Source of the DNA: Bordetella ansorpii
GTDB lineage: Bacteria > Pseudomonadota > Gammaproteobacteria > Burkholderiales > Burkholderiaceae_B
Length of the DNA: 64,000 nucleotides
Assembly: GCF_900078315.1 (NCBI RefSeq)
Contig: NZ_FKBS01000025.1
Span: 372,001-436,000, forward strand
Direction: 5' to 3'
The notes under the pieces are model-generated. The model was given only the letters and a program-made list of their open reading frames with translations, made no database searches and had not been told where the DNA came from. This document shows, one piece after another, positions 37,943-46,647 of the stretch. Each line of letters opens with the position of its first letter. Within the stretch, counting starts at the first letter, position 1. The translations under genes were made by a program, and so were the position numbers.

Positions 37943-39078
37943 GATTGCTTCTCCTGCGCGGCGGGCTGCATCAGCCGTTGCGCCTGTATGTGCTGAATGG
38001 GCCGTTTCGTCGATCCCCGCACCACTAGATCGGCCAAGGTGGCGCCCACCACGGGCACCAGCTCGAAACCGTGGCCCGAGAACCCGAAGGCATGGAACAC
38101 GCCCGGCGCGTTGGGCGACGGGCCGACCACGGGCAGCAGGTCCTCGGTCTTGGCTTCCAGGCCCGCCCAGACGCGCACGATGCGGATGTCGCGCACCATC
38201 GGGAACAGGTCGACGGCGGCGCGCGCGCCCTTGGACAGCACGCGCATGCGGGCCGTCGAGGTCTCGCGGTCCAGGTCGGGGATGCCCTGCAGGCCGCCGC
38301 CGATCACCAGCGTGCCCTGGTCGGACTGCTTGAACGACAGCGAGCGGCCCATGATGGCCACCACCGGCTTGATGAAGGGACGCAGCCGCTCGCTGACCAT
38401 CATCATCGAGGACTTGGTGGCCAGCGGGATGTCGTCGCCCACCATGGCGGCGATGCGCGCGGACCAGGCGCCCGCGGCATTGACCACGGCCGGTGCGATC
38501 CAGGTGCGGCCGCCGGCCAGCACGGCCCAGTCCTGGCCGCGCCGCTCGATGGCGGTCACGCCGCATTGCTCGACGATCTTTACCCCCGCGGCCTCGGCGC
38601 TGTGGCGGAAGGCGCGCAGCGCGCGATGCGGATCGGCCGCGCCGTCACGCCGGGCGATGGAAGCGCCCAGGCAATGCGGGCTCAGGTCGGGCAGCAGGCG
38701 GCGCAGTTCGTCCTGCCCGATAAGTTCTTCGTGCGTGTAGCCAGCGGCGCGCAGGCCGTCGACCCGCGCCTGCAGCTTGGCCAGCGCCTCGGGCGTCTCG
38801 GCCACGCAGATCTGGCCGTTGGCATGGAAGCCGCAGTCGTCGCCCACCAGCGATTCCAGCGCATGCCACATGTCCATCGATTCGAGCGACAGGTCCAGCT
38901 CGCGGCGGTCGCGGTTCAGCGTGCGCACGCCCGCCGCGGTGGCGCCCGACGCATGGCGGCCCACCCAGTGCTTCTCCAGCACGACGACGCGCCTGCCCGC
39001 GCGCGCCAGATGCAGCGCGGCCGACAGCCCGTGCAGACCACCGCCGATGACAACGACGTCCTGCGTCGCAGTACTCAT
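37939..39078 (-). CDS. FAD-dependent amine oxidoreductase, catalytic (beta-type) subunit
   Basis: This 379-residue DAO-superfamily flavoprotein has dinucleotide fold GGGLHG at 12-17, SGATAAGVRTLNRDRRELDL, and the C-terminal VWAGLEAKTEDLLPVVG and HAFGFSGHGFELVPVVG. It resembles catalytic subunits of the HcnC/opine oxidase B/D-hydroxyproline dehydrogenase group, which oxidise secondary amines. The companion alpha and gamma subunits lie directly upstream. Substrate unknown. Confidence 0.85.
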   Translation of the reverse strand: MSTATQDVVVIGGGLHGLSAALHLARAGRRVVVLEKHWVGRHASGATAAGVRTLNRDRRELDLSLESMDMWHALESLVGDDCGFHANGQICVAETPEALAKLQARVDGLRAAGYTHEELIGQDELRRLLPDLSPHCLGASIARRDGAADPHRALRAFRHSAEAAGVKIVEQCGVTAIERRGQDWAVLAGGRTWIAPAVVNAAGAWSARIAAMVGDDIPLATKSSMMMVSERLRPFIKPVVAIMGRSLSFKQSDQGTLVIGGGLQGIPDLDRETSTARMRVLSKGARAAVDLFPMVRDIRIVRVWAGLEAKTEDLLPVVGPSPNAPGVFHAFGFSGHGFELVPVVGATLADLVVRGSTKRPIQHIQAQRLMQPAAQEKQS

Positions 39079-40475
39079 TGCTGCCCCCCATCCACATCCA
39101 GGCTGGCCAGCTCGCCCAGCGTCAGCGGCTTGAGCGGCGGACGAATGCGGTAGAAGCCGACCTCGGCCACGGGCCTGCCCTGCTCGGCCGCCACGATGTG
39201 GGCGATGGTGTAGCCGCACTGGCGGCCCTGGCACGGGCCCATGCCCGCTCGGGTGTACGACTTGATCTGGTTGGGACCGGGCTGGCCGATGCGCGCGGCG
39301 CGGCGGATCTCGCCCGCGGTCAGCTCCTCGCAGCGGCACACGATGGTGTCGTCCGACGGCGCGATCACGCTGGCGCGCGGCGGATACATGGCGTCCAGCA
39401 TGGGACGCAGGTTCAGGTCGCCCGCCAGCCTGGCGCGCAGCGGTTCGGCGCGGCGCCGGGCGTCGGCCTCGGTGATGGCGCCGGCGCGCAAGGCGATGCC
39501 GATGGCGGCCAGCTCGCCACGCACGGTGGCAGCCTTGGCGCCGCCGATGCCCGCGCCGTCGCCGGCCACGAACACGCCGGCCTGGCTGGTCTGGCCCCAC
39601 GCGTCCAGCTCGGGCGCCATGCAGGCCTGCGCATCGTTCCACTGATGCGCGCACTCCAGCGCGCGCGTCATGTGGATGGACGGCACCACGCCCTCGTGCG
39701 CCAGCAACACCTGCGCGGGCTTGCGCTCGGTCTTGCCGTCGCGCGTGGTGTATTCGATCTCCTGCAGGCGGCCATCGCCCGAGGCGCGGAACTGCGTCAC
39801 GCCGCGCACGCGTGGCACGCCGGCGCGCTTGAGCTCGCCCAGCCAGCCCAGGCCCTTGCGCAGTTCGGGCCAGCCGCGCAGCGCGGCCGACAGGTGCGGC
39901 AAGGCGCGCTTCCACGCATCGGGCGGCGAGGTGTCCAGCCAGCCGGCGATGCGGCCGCCGGCGCGCAGCAACTGCGCCATGTACAGCAACGGCAACGGAC
40001 CGCTGCCAGCCACCCACACGGGCTGCGCGGGCACCTGGCGCGAGGTCTTCAGCAGGATCTGCGCGGCGCCCACCGTCAGCACGCCCGGCAGCGTCCAGCC
40101 CGGGAACGGCGCGGGACGCTCCTGCGCGCCCGTGGCCAGCAGCACGTTGTCGGCGCGCACCACTTCAGCCTTGCCCGCATGGCTCATGTAGACGTGCCAG
40201 CCCGGCTCGATCTGCCAGACCTGCGTCTGCGGCTCGTACAGGGCGCCACAGGCGCGGAACGCGCGGGCCAGCTCGGCGCCGGCGCGGTATTCGTCGCCCA
40301 GCAGCGCGCCGGTGGGCGTGGCCGCCACGGTTTCGACCGCGCGCCAGATCTGGCCGCCCGGCGCGGGCTGCTCGTCCACCACGATCACCGAAAGGCCCGC
40401 GGCGCGCAGGCCGATGGCCGCGCTCATGCCGGCGGGGCCGGCGCCCACGATCAGTACGTTGAATTCGCGCATCAT
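39075..40475 (-). CDS. Multi-subunit amine/opine dehydrogenase, FAD/[2Fe-2S] alpha subunit
   Basis: This 466-residue protein has an N-terminal FAD fold (GAGPAG at 11-16, DEQPAPGGQIW), a central NAD(P)-type Rossmann region, GVFVAGDGAGIGG, and a C-terminal BFD-like domain. In that domain CRCEE (near 378) and CQGRQC supply four cysteines for a [2Fe-2S] cluster. This architecture matches HcnB, opine oxidase subunit A and the alpha subunit of D-hydroxyproline dehydrogenase. It relays electrons from the beta subunit. It overlaps both neighbours by a few bases. Confidence 0.88.
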   Translation of the reverse strand: MMREFNVLIVGAGPAGMSAAIGLRAAGLSVIVVDEQPAPGGQIWRAVETVAATPTGALLGDEYRAGAELARAFRACGALYEPQTQVWQIEPGWHVYMSHAGKAEVVRADNVLLATGAQERPAPFPGWTLPGVLTVGAAQILLKTSRQVPAQPVWVAGSGPLPLLYMAQLLRAGGRIAGWLDTSPPDAWKRALPHLSAALRGWPELRKGLGWLGELKRAGVPRVRGVTQFRASGDGRLQEIEYTTRDGKTERKPAQVLLAHEGVVPSIHMTRALECAHQWNDAQACMAPELDAWGQTSQAGVFVAGDGAGIGGAKAATVRGELAAIGIALRAGAITEADARRRAEPLRARLAGDLNLRPMLDAMYPPRASVIAPSDDTIVCRCEELTAGEIRRAARIGQPGPNQIKSYTRAGMGPCQGRQCGYTIAHIVAAEQGRPVAEVGFYRIRPPLKPLTLGELASLDVDGGQQ

Positions 40476-40780
40476 GGCTGCACGCTCCGCTTGCCCATCT
40501 GGCGCTGGACCTGCATGCCTTCGCGCACGGTCGTCAGGCACGTCTGGGTAGAGGCCACGCCGTCCACGATCGCCAGGCAATCGAAGCACACGCCCATCAT
40601 GCAGTAAGGCGCGCGCGGGCTCTCGTGCACGGGGGTCGTGCGCGAGGCGGGCTGGGACTGGCGCAGCAGCACCGCGGCGACGGTCTCGCCAGGCGAGGCT
40701 TGCACGGGCTGTCCGTCTATCGTCAAGGTCAGCGCCTGCGCGCCGGGGTCATCCAGCTTGCGGAACATCGAAGCGTCCAT
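40472..40780 (-). CDS. Multi-subunit amine/opine dehydrogenase, [2Fe-2S] gamma subunit
   Basis: This 102-residue ferredoxin-like subunit of the HcnA type has Cys60, Cys65, Cys68 and Cys81 in CMMGVCFDC and STQTC, which bind a [2Fe-2S] cluster in a plant-ferredoxin fold. It bridges the alpha and beta subunits electronically. I chose the MDAS start at 40780; MPFTMDAS at 40792 is also possible. The start overlaps the end of the upstream oxidoreductase gene by about 32 bases. Confidence 0.85.
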   Translation of the reverse strand: MDASMFRKLDDPGAQALTLTIDGQPVQASPGETVAAVLLRQSQPASRTTPVHESPRAPYCMMGVCFDCLAIVDGVASTQTCLTTVREGMQVQRQMGKRSVQP

Positions 40781-41876
40781 GGTGAAAGGCATCCAGGTCG
40801 GCTGGCACGGCGCCGTGGGCCAACGCGCGGGCATAAGGCCCCGCGTGGTACGACGCCAGCGTCACGCCGGAGTGACAAAGCGCGATCGACGCGCCGGGAA
40901 AATCAGCCGACTCGGCGTAGACCGGGCAGCCGTCGGAAGTCATGACGCGCAGGCACGACCATTGCCGCACCAGGCGCGCGCCGGCCAGGGCGGGCAGCAC
41001 GCGCAGGGCGTTGCGGGTCATGCGCACGGCGGCGTCGGTGGTGGTGGACAGGTCGTAGCCGACGCGTTCCTGCGTCAGCCCGATCAGCACGCTGCCCTCG
41101 CCCGTCTGGCGCATGCCGCTGGCCGGCAGCGGCAGCAGGGGCGCCAGGCGTTCGGTGACGAGAATCTGGCCGCGCTCGGGGCGCAGCGGCACGTCCAGGC
41201 CCACCTGCCGGCCCAGCGCGGTGGAACCCAGCCCCGCGGCGATGACCACGCGCGCCGCGCGCCAGGTGCCGCCCGCGGCATCGACCGCGAAGCCGCCACC
41301 CGCCACCGGGCGGATGGCGGTGACGGCATGGCGTCCGCGCAGCTCGCCGCCGCGCGAGATGAAGGCCGATTGCAGCGCGGCCAGCAGGCGCAGCGGGTTG
41401 GCGTGGCCGTCCTGCGCGCCATGGCTGGCCCCGGAAACGTCCGGCCCCAGTTGCAGGTGCGGATAACGGCGCATGATCTCGCCGCGGTCCCACATCTGGA
41501 CGCACGGCGCCTGTTCGGGCGCCTGCCGCTGCCACTGCGCCATGCGCGCGGCCCGCTCTTCCAGCTGCTTCTCGCCGAAGCAGTAATGCAGGCCGCCACG
41601 CTGGTCATAGGCCAGGTCGATACCGGTCTCGGCCTGCAAGGCCGCGGCGAATTCGGGCCACAGCCGCACGGCCTGCCGCGACAGGCGTTGGTAATGCGGA
41701 TGGTTGTAGCCCTTGCCCTGCAGCCACACCAGGCCGAAATTGGCCTTGGCCGCGCGGAAGTCCGTGTCGCCGCCGTCCAGCATCAGCACGCGCTGGCCGC
41801 AGCCGGCCAGGCCGCAGGCGATGGCCGCGCCCACCATGCCGGCGCCGGCGACGACGACGTCGTAGTCCTCAGCCAT
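40749..41876 (-). CDS. Second FAD-dependent amine oxidoreductase (DAO family)
   Basis: This 375-residue flavoprotein has GAGMVG at 11-16, GGLHYCFGEKQL and a C-terminal YAESADFPGASIALCHSGVTLA. It is a second DAO-family catalytic-type subunit in the same operon, distinct in sequence from the one at 37939. It may use the same alpha/gamma electron-transfer pair with a different substrate, or act as an independent oxidase or racemisation partner. The start ATG (41876) faces the divergent LysR gene 88 bases away. Confidence 0.83.
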   Translation of the reverse strand: MAEDYDVVVAGAGMVGAAIACGLAGCGQRVLMLDGGDTDFRAAKANFGLVWLQGKGYNHPHYQRLSRQAVRLWPEFAAALQAETGIDLAYDQRGGLHYCFGEKQLEERAARMAQWQRQAPEQAPCVQMWDRGEIMRRYPHLQLGPDVSGASHGAQDGHANPLRLLAALQSAFISRGGELRGRHAVTAIRPVAGGGFAVDAAGGTWRAARVVIAAGLGSTALGRQVGLDVPLRPERGQILVTERLAPLLPLPASGMRQTGEGSVLIGLTQERVGYDLSTTTDAAVRMTRNALRVLPALAGARLVRQWSCLRVMTSDGCPVYAESADFPGASIALCHSGVTLASYHAGPYARALAHGAVPADLDAFHHGRFDVPQAG

Positions 41877-41964
41877 GGCGCGCTCCTCGCGCCACGCGGC
41901 GTGCTTGCGGTAATCTTGAGCCCCGCAGCGCGGCACGCACGCCGCGCACACTACAGGTCCCGGC

Positions 41965-42882
41965 ATGCAGCAAGCGCTCAATCTGCGACAGGTCGAAGCC
42001 TTCAAGGCTGTCATCGAGCAAGGCACCGTCAGCCAGGCGGCCGCGGTGCTGGGCGTCTCGCAACCCGCGGTCAGCAAGCTGCTGGCCCATCTCGAGGCCG
42101 AAACCGGCCTGTCCCTGTTCGACCGCTTGCGCGGCAAGCTCGCGCCCACCCATCAAGGCATGCGGCTGTACCAGGAAGTCGAACGCATCTTCATGGGCCT
42201 GCGGCAGGTCGAAGAGGCCGTCGAGTCCATCCGCCGCGCCGAGCAGCGTCACCTGATCGTGGGCGTGCTGCCGGCCTTGTCCGGCACCTTCATGCGGCGC
42301 GTCACGCTGGCCTTTCTCGAACGCCATCCCGATGTGCGCGTGTCCATCCGCACACGCGGTTCGATCTTCCTGGGCGACTGGCTGGCCAAGCAGCACATCG
42401 ACCTGGCGCTGGTGGGCAGCCGTGTCGACAACCCCTACGTCGAGCGCGAACCGCTGTTCCCGCATGCGCTGTTCTGCGCCCTGCCGGTCAATCACGAACT
42501 GACGCGCAAGCGCGTCATCCGGCCGCGCGACCTGGACGGCGTGCCCTTCGTCGGCTTCAGCGCCGAGAGCCAGACGCACAAGCTGGTCAGCCAGGCGATG
42601 GCCGCGGCGGGCGCGCATTTCAATATCGTGCTGGAAACCGACACGGCGCCGACCGTATGCGAGTTCGTGGCCGCCGGTATGGGTGTGTCCTTGATTCATC
42701 CGCTTTTCGCCGATGGGTTGCAAAGCCGCCTGGTATTGCGGCGTTTCGATCCCGAGCTTCAGTTCCACTTCCAGATGTGCCGCACGCAGACCTCACGCAA
42801 CGCGGCGCTGGTGGAAGACTTCGCCGCCTGCGCCCGCGCCGTGGCGGCGCAGGTCTCGCGGGGCCTGCTCAAAGGGCAGTGA
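41965..42882 (+). CDS. LysR-family regulator, OccR/NocR-like
   Basis: This 305-residue LysR regulator has its helix-turn-helix within MQQALNLRQVEAFKAVIEQG (1-60) and a LysR substrate domain. The sequence style (LRQVEAFKAVIEQGTVSQAA, QPAVSKLLAHLEAETG) resembles OccR/NocR opine regulators and their relatives. It is divergent from the dehydrogenase-transporter operon and convergent with the solute-binding protein gene, so it probably controls both. The substrate would be the opine/imino acid taken up. Confidence 0.88.
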   Translation: MQQALNLRQVEAFKAVIEQGTVSQAAAVLGVSQPAVSKLLAHLEAETGLSLFDRLRGKLAPTHQGMRLYQEVERIFMGLRQVEEAVESIRRAEQRHLIVGVLPALSGTFMRRVTLAFLERHPDVRVSIRTRGSIFLGDWLAKQHIDLALVGSRVDNPYVEREPLFPHALFCALPVNHELTRKRVIRPRDLDGVPFVGFSAESQTHKLVSQAMAAAGAHFNIVLETDTAPTVCEFVAAGMGVSLIHPLFADGLQSRLVLRRFDPELQFHFQMCRTQTSRNAALVEDFAACARAVAAQVSRGLLKGQ

Positions 42883-42885
42883 CGG

Positions 42886-44442
42886 TCACTTCGCCTTGAT
42901 CGAGGTCTGCTCGGTGACGGGCGGCTGCAGGTTCAGCGCGCCTTGCAGCTTGTAGCCGTAGTCGACGCCATCGCCGTGCACCCACACCTGCTTCAGGCCG
43001 AACAGCGGCACGGCGCAGACATCGGCGTGGATCTTGGCCTGGGCCTCCTTCCACAACGCCAGCTGTTTGGCCGCATCGGGTTCGACGCGCGCCGCACGGA
43101 TCTCCTGGTCGGCCACGGCGCAATGGCCGAAGTTCGACATGGCGGCCGGCTGGCCAGGGGCCGAGGCCGAGTCGTAGAACTCGCTCAGGTAGGCATCGGC
43201 GATCGGGAAGCGCGCGGCGCCGTAGAACACCAATGCGCTCTGGTCGGCGCGGCTCTTGGCCTGGTAGGTCGCGTGGTCCACCACTTCCATGTCCAGCTTG
43301 ATGCCAGCCTTGCCTAGCTGCGCCTGGATGATTTCCATGATGGGCTGCTGCGCCGAGATGTTCGACACCACCGATTTCAGCGTGATGCCGTTCGGGAAGC
43401 CCGCTTCGGCCAGCAGCTTCCTGGCGGCGTCCGCGTCGTACTTGTAGCCGCCCGCGCCGCAGTCCTCGCCCAGGTAGCCGTTGGGCACCACCGAGCAGCC
43501 CTTGTCGGCCACGTCCTTGCCCACGTAGCGCAGGATCTCGTCCACGTTGATGGCGGCGGCCACGGCCTGGCGCACCTTCAGGTTGTCCAGCGGCTTGATG
43601 GTGCGGTTGATGTACAGCGTGCGGAATTCGGCGGGATCGAAGATGTCGACCTTCATGTCGCGCTTGGCCGAACGCTCGACCCAGCGCTGTTCGCGCTTGC
43701 CCTGCATGACGTCGATCTCGCCCGAGGTGAAGGCCAGTTCGCGCGCGCTGTCCGACGGGATCATGCGGTAGACGATGCCGCCCAGCTTGGGCTTGCCGCG
43801 GAAATACTGATCGTTGGCCACCAGCTTCACGTATTGCTGCGTGACGTGTTCGCCGAAGGCGAACGGACCGGTGCCGATGGGTGCGCCGCCGAACTTGTCA
43901 CCCAGCTTCTCGGCGGCCTTCCTGCTGACGATGTTGCCGCCGTGATAGTCGGACACGCGGCCCAGGAAACCCGCGTCGGGCGACTTCAGCGTGACGCGCA
44001 CGGTGTAGTCATCCACCGCCTCGACCTTCTCCATCTGGTCGAAGGTCGCCGCGAAGCTCGAGCGCTTCGGATCGGCCGCGCGCTGCAGCGAGTACACGAC
44101 GTCCTCGGCCTTCAGTTCGCCGTAGCCGCCGTGAAACTGCACGCCGTGGCGCAGGTGGAAGGTCCACACCTTGCTGTCGGCCGAACTTTCCCAACGCTCG
44201 GCCAGGTCGGCCTCGAGCTTCTTGGGATCGGCGCTTCCGGGCGGGAAACGCACCAGGCCGTCGAACATTTCCGAGGCCACGCCTTTGTCCACCGTGGAGG
44301 TAGCGCGATGCGGATCGAGCGTGGCATTGTCGGCCGCACCGGAACTGATGCGCAGCATCGGACGCTCCTGCGCTTGCGCGGACAGGACGGTACAGGAGGC
44401 CAGCAGGGCAGCGGAAAGTACAGAGAGTACGGGACGATTCAT
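42886..44442 (-). CDS. ABC transporter substrate-binding protein, family 5 (peptide/opine type)
   Basis: This periplasmic binding protein of 518 residues has a signal peptide (about 1-24, LLASCTVLSAQAQE) and the SBP_bac_5 pattern with SKVWTFHLRHGVQFHGG and LKAEDVVYSLQRA. It is the likely receptor for the OppBCDF-like transporter encoded downstream, from which it is separated by the LysR gene on the other strand. Having the receptor outside the permease operon is slightly unusual. Its stop lies three bases from the LysR stop. Confidence 0.9.
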   Translation of the reverse strand: MNRPVLSVLSAALLASCTVLSAQAQERPMLRISSGAADNATLDPHRATSTVDKGVASEMFDGLVRFPPGSADPKKLEADLAERWESSADSKVWTFHLRHGVQFHGGYGELKAEDVVYSLQRAADPKRSSFAATFDQMEKVEAVDDYTVRVTLKSPDAGFLGRVSDYHGGNIVSRKAAEKLGDKFGGAPIGTGPFAFGEHVTQQYVKLVANDQYFRGKPKLGGIVYRMIPSDSARELAFTSGEIDVMQGKREQRWVERSAKRDMKVDIFDPAEFRTLYINRTIKPLDNLKVRQAVAAAINVDEILRYVGKDVADKGCSVVPNGYLGEDCGAGGYKYDADAARKLLAEAGFPNGITLKSVVSNISAQQPIMEIIQAQLGKAGIKLDMEVVDHATYQAKSRADQSALVFYGAARFPIADAYLSEFYDSASAPGQPAAMSNFGHCAVADQEIRAARVEPDAAKQLALWKEAQAKIHADVCAVPLFGLKQVWVHGDGVDYGYKLQGALNLQPPVTEQTSIKAK

Positions 44443-44717
44443 GATTCCCCAATCGAAGGCGGCGGTTGGTCGAAGACGCATGCCGATGCGGCCGTGCAAT
44501 GCGAATGGGGTGAAAGGTAGGCCTGCAAACACATTGCGTCAAAGTCGTCTGGGGACTGGTTCTATTCCTCCAGGTTATACGCCTGGCCACGCCTGCCGGG
44601 CGTCCCTCTGGGCGGGCCGCCACCGTAGTGGTTAGTACTGAGGCGCACTTTCGAAGCGGATCAGGGAAAACGAGCAGAGGTCGGTGCGGCGGGCAGAGAC
44701 CGCCGCGCCGGGCTGGC
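44443..44717. other. Intergenic region, promoter of the binding-protein gene
   Basis: I see no gene in this 275-base gap between the binding-protein start and the SDR stop. It presumably holds the binding-protein promoter; I could not identify a convincing operator or terminator. Confidence 0.4.
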
Positions 44718-45491
44718 CTACTTGGTGGTGTAGCCGCCGTTGATGAGAATGGTCTGGCCGGTGATCCACCAGCCGTCGCTCACCAGGTGGCGGATGAAGG
44801 GCACCACGTCCTCGATGTCGGTCAGGCCGGTCCTGGAGAAGGGCGAGAGCGCGGCCGCGGTCTTGTGGTAGGCCACCGCGTCCTCGCCTTCGGCCGGGTA
44901 GAAGAACGGGGTGTCCATCGGACCGGGGCCGACCGCCGTCACCGAGATGCCGCGCGCGCCGAACTCCTTGGCCGCTGCGCGGGTGTAGTGCTCGACCGGC
45001 GCCTTGGTGCCTGCATAGGACGCGTAGAAGGGCGTGAACGCTCCCAGCAGCGAGGTCACCAGCGTGCAGACCTTGCCATTGTCGTTGACGTGCCTGCCCG
45101 CCTCCTTGAGGAAGAAGAATGCCGACTTGCTGTTGATGGCCGTCATCTCGTCGTACTCGGCCTCGGTGATCTCGATCATCGGCTTCTTGAGCACCTTGCC
45201 GACAGTGTTGATGGCGATGTCGGGGCGGCCGACGGCGGCGATCGCATCGGCGAAGAGTTTCTCGACCGCACCAGCGGTGGTCAGGTCGCCTTGCAGCGCC
45301 ACAGCCTTGGCGCCGGCCTGTTCGATCGCGGCCACGGTGGCCTGGGCATCGGCCCGGGTGGCGGCGCTGTTGTAGTGGATGGCGACCGCCTTGGCGCCCT
45401 GGGCGGCCAGGTCGCGGGCGATCAGGCCGCCGAGGTTCTTGGCGCCGCCCGCGATCAGGACGACCTTGCCTTGGATGCTGTGCTGGGACAT
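44718..45491 (-). CDS. SDR family oxidoreductase
   Basis: This 257-residue classical SDR has cofactor loop AGGAKNLGG (about 14-22), which differs from TGxxxGIG, INTVG in place of NNAG, and the catalytic YAGTK with an upstream TSLLG serine. The C-terminal TGQTILINGGYTTK is typical. Substrate unknown. It diverges from a LysR gene 112 bases away that probably regulates it. Confidence 0.85.
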   Translation of the reverse strand: MSQHSIQGKVVLIAGGAKNLGGLIARDLAAQGAKAVAIHYNSAATRADAQATVAAIEQAGAKAVALQGDLTTAGAVEKLFADAIAAVGRPDIAINTVGKVLKKPMIEITEAEYDEMTAINSKSAFFFLKEAGRHVNDNGKVCTLVTSLLGAFTPFYASYAGTKAPVEHYTRAAAKEFGARGISVTAVGPGPMDTPFFYPAEGEDAVAYHKTAAALSPFSRTGLTDIEDVVPFIRHLVSDGWWITGQTILINGGYTTK

Positions 45492-45603
45492 GGGAACTTC
45501 CTTGTGTGGATAAAGGGTTCCATGACTGTATTCAGCAATTCTTCGACAATAAACCAGCCATTCTCACCTACACTATCCAGGATTTGCTACCAATCTGGCG
45601 CCT

Positions 45604-46647
45604 ATGGACCGCATCGACCAACTACGCATCTTCCTGCGGGTTGCGCACAGCGGCGGTTTCACCGCCGCCGCGGGCCAGTTGGGCCTGCCGCGGCCGACGG
45701 TGTCGCTGGCGATCCAGCAACTGGAGGCCCGCCTGGGGGCTCGGCTGTTCAACCGCACGACCCGGCACGTGAGCCTGACCCAGGACGGCGAGGCGCTGCT
45801 GGAGCGGGCCATCGCCCTGGTCGCGGACAGCGAAGAACTGGAACAGCAGTTCCGGCCCCAGGCGAAGGCTCTGACCGGCCGCCTGCGGGTGGACCTGCCC
45901 AGCCGCATCGCGCGCCGGCTGGTGGCGCCGGCCCTGCCGGAATTCCTCGCGCGCCATGGCGGCATCGAACTGGAGCTGGGTTCCAGCGATCGCGCCATCG
46001 ACCTGGTGCACGAAGGCATCGACTGCGCGCTGCGGGTGGGCGGCATGCCAGCCAGCAGCACCCTGGTGCCGCGGCCGCTGGGCGTGTTCCGGCTCGTCAA
46101 CTGCGCCAGTCCCGCCTATCTGGCCCGCCATGGCATGCCGCGCGGCCCGGAAGATCTGCCACAACACCTCGCGGTCAACTATGCCCCGCCGGGCGGCGCG
46201 CGGATGGCGCCCTGGGAATGGGTGGAGCACGGCCGGCTCCGGACCCAGACGATGCGCGCCCAGGTCTCGGCCAACAACGCCGAGACCTACATTGCCTGCT
46301 GCCTGGCCGGCACGGGGCTGATCCAGATCCCGGCCTTCGACGTGCGCGAGCACCTGCAGGCCGGCGGGCTGGTGGAGGTTCTGGCGGACTGGCCCGCACC
46401 GCCGATGCCAGTGCAGATCGTCTATCCGCACCGGCGCCATCTGTCGCGGCGCGTGCAGGCCTTCAGCGACTGGCTGGCCGAGGTGCTGGCGCCGTGCCTG
46501 GAGCCACTCGGCGAGGACGGGGCCGCGCTAGCCGCGCAGCCTGCCGCCGCCGTCGAACGGGTCGGGGCCCGCCCGCATCAGGATGCCTGCCGCGCCCTCA
46601 CCCATTCGCTGAACTCGGCCGCCGGCAGCGCGGGCGAGAACAGATAG
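45604..46647 (+). CDS. LysR-family transcriptional regulator
   Basis: This 347-residue regulator of the CrgA/AaeR-like LysR class has an N-terminal helix-turn-helix (MDRIDQLRIFLRVAHSGGFT) and a standard inducer domain up to about residue 300. The last roughly 45 residues are an Ala/Gly-rich tail, and its final 70 bases overlap the 3' end of the convergent EAL gene. This suggests the original stop codon was lost. It is divergent from the SDR gene and is probably its regulator. Confidence 0.85.
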   Translation: MDRIDQLRIFLRVAHSGGFTAAAGQLGLPRPTVSLAIQQLEARLGARLFNRTTRHVSLTQDGEALLERAIALVADSEELEQQFRPQAKALTGRLRVDLPSRIARRLVAPALPEFLARHGGIELELGSSDRAIDLVHEGIDCALRVGGMPASSTLVPRPLGVFRLVNCASPAYLARHGMPRGPEDLPQHLAVNYAPPGGARMAPWEWVEHGRLRTQTMRAQVSANNAETYIACCLAGTGLIQIPAFDVREHLQAGGLVEVLADWPAPPMPVQIVYPHRRHLSRRVQAFSDWLAEVLAPCLEPLGEDGAALAAQPAAAVERVGARPHQDACRALTHSLNSAAGSAGENR

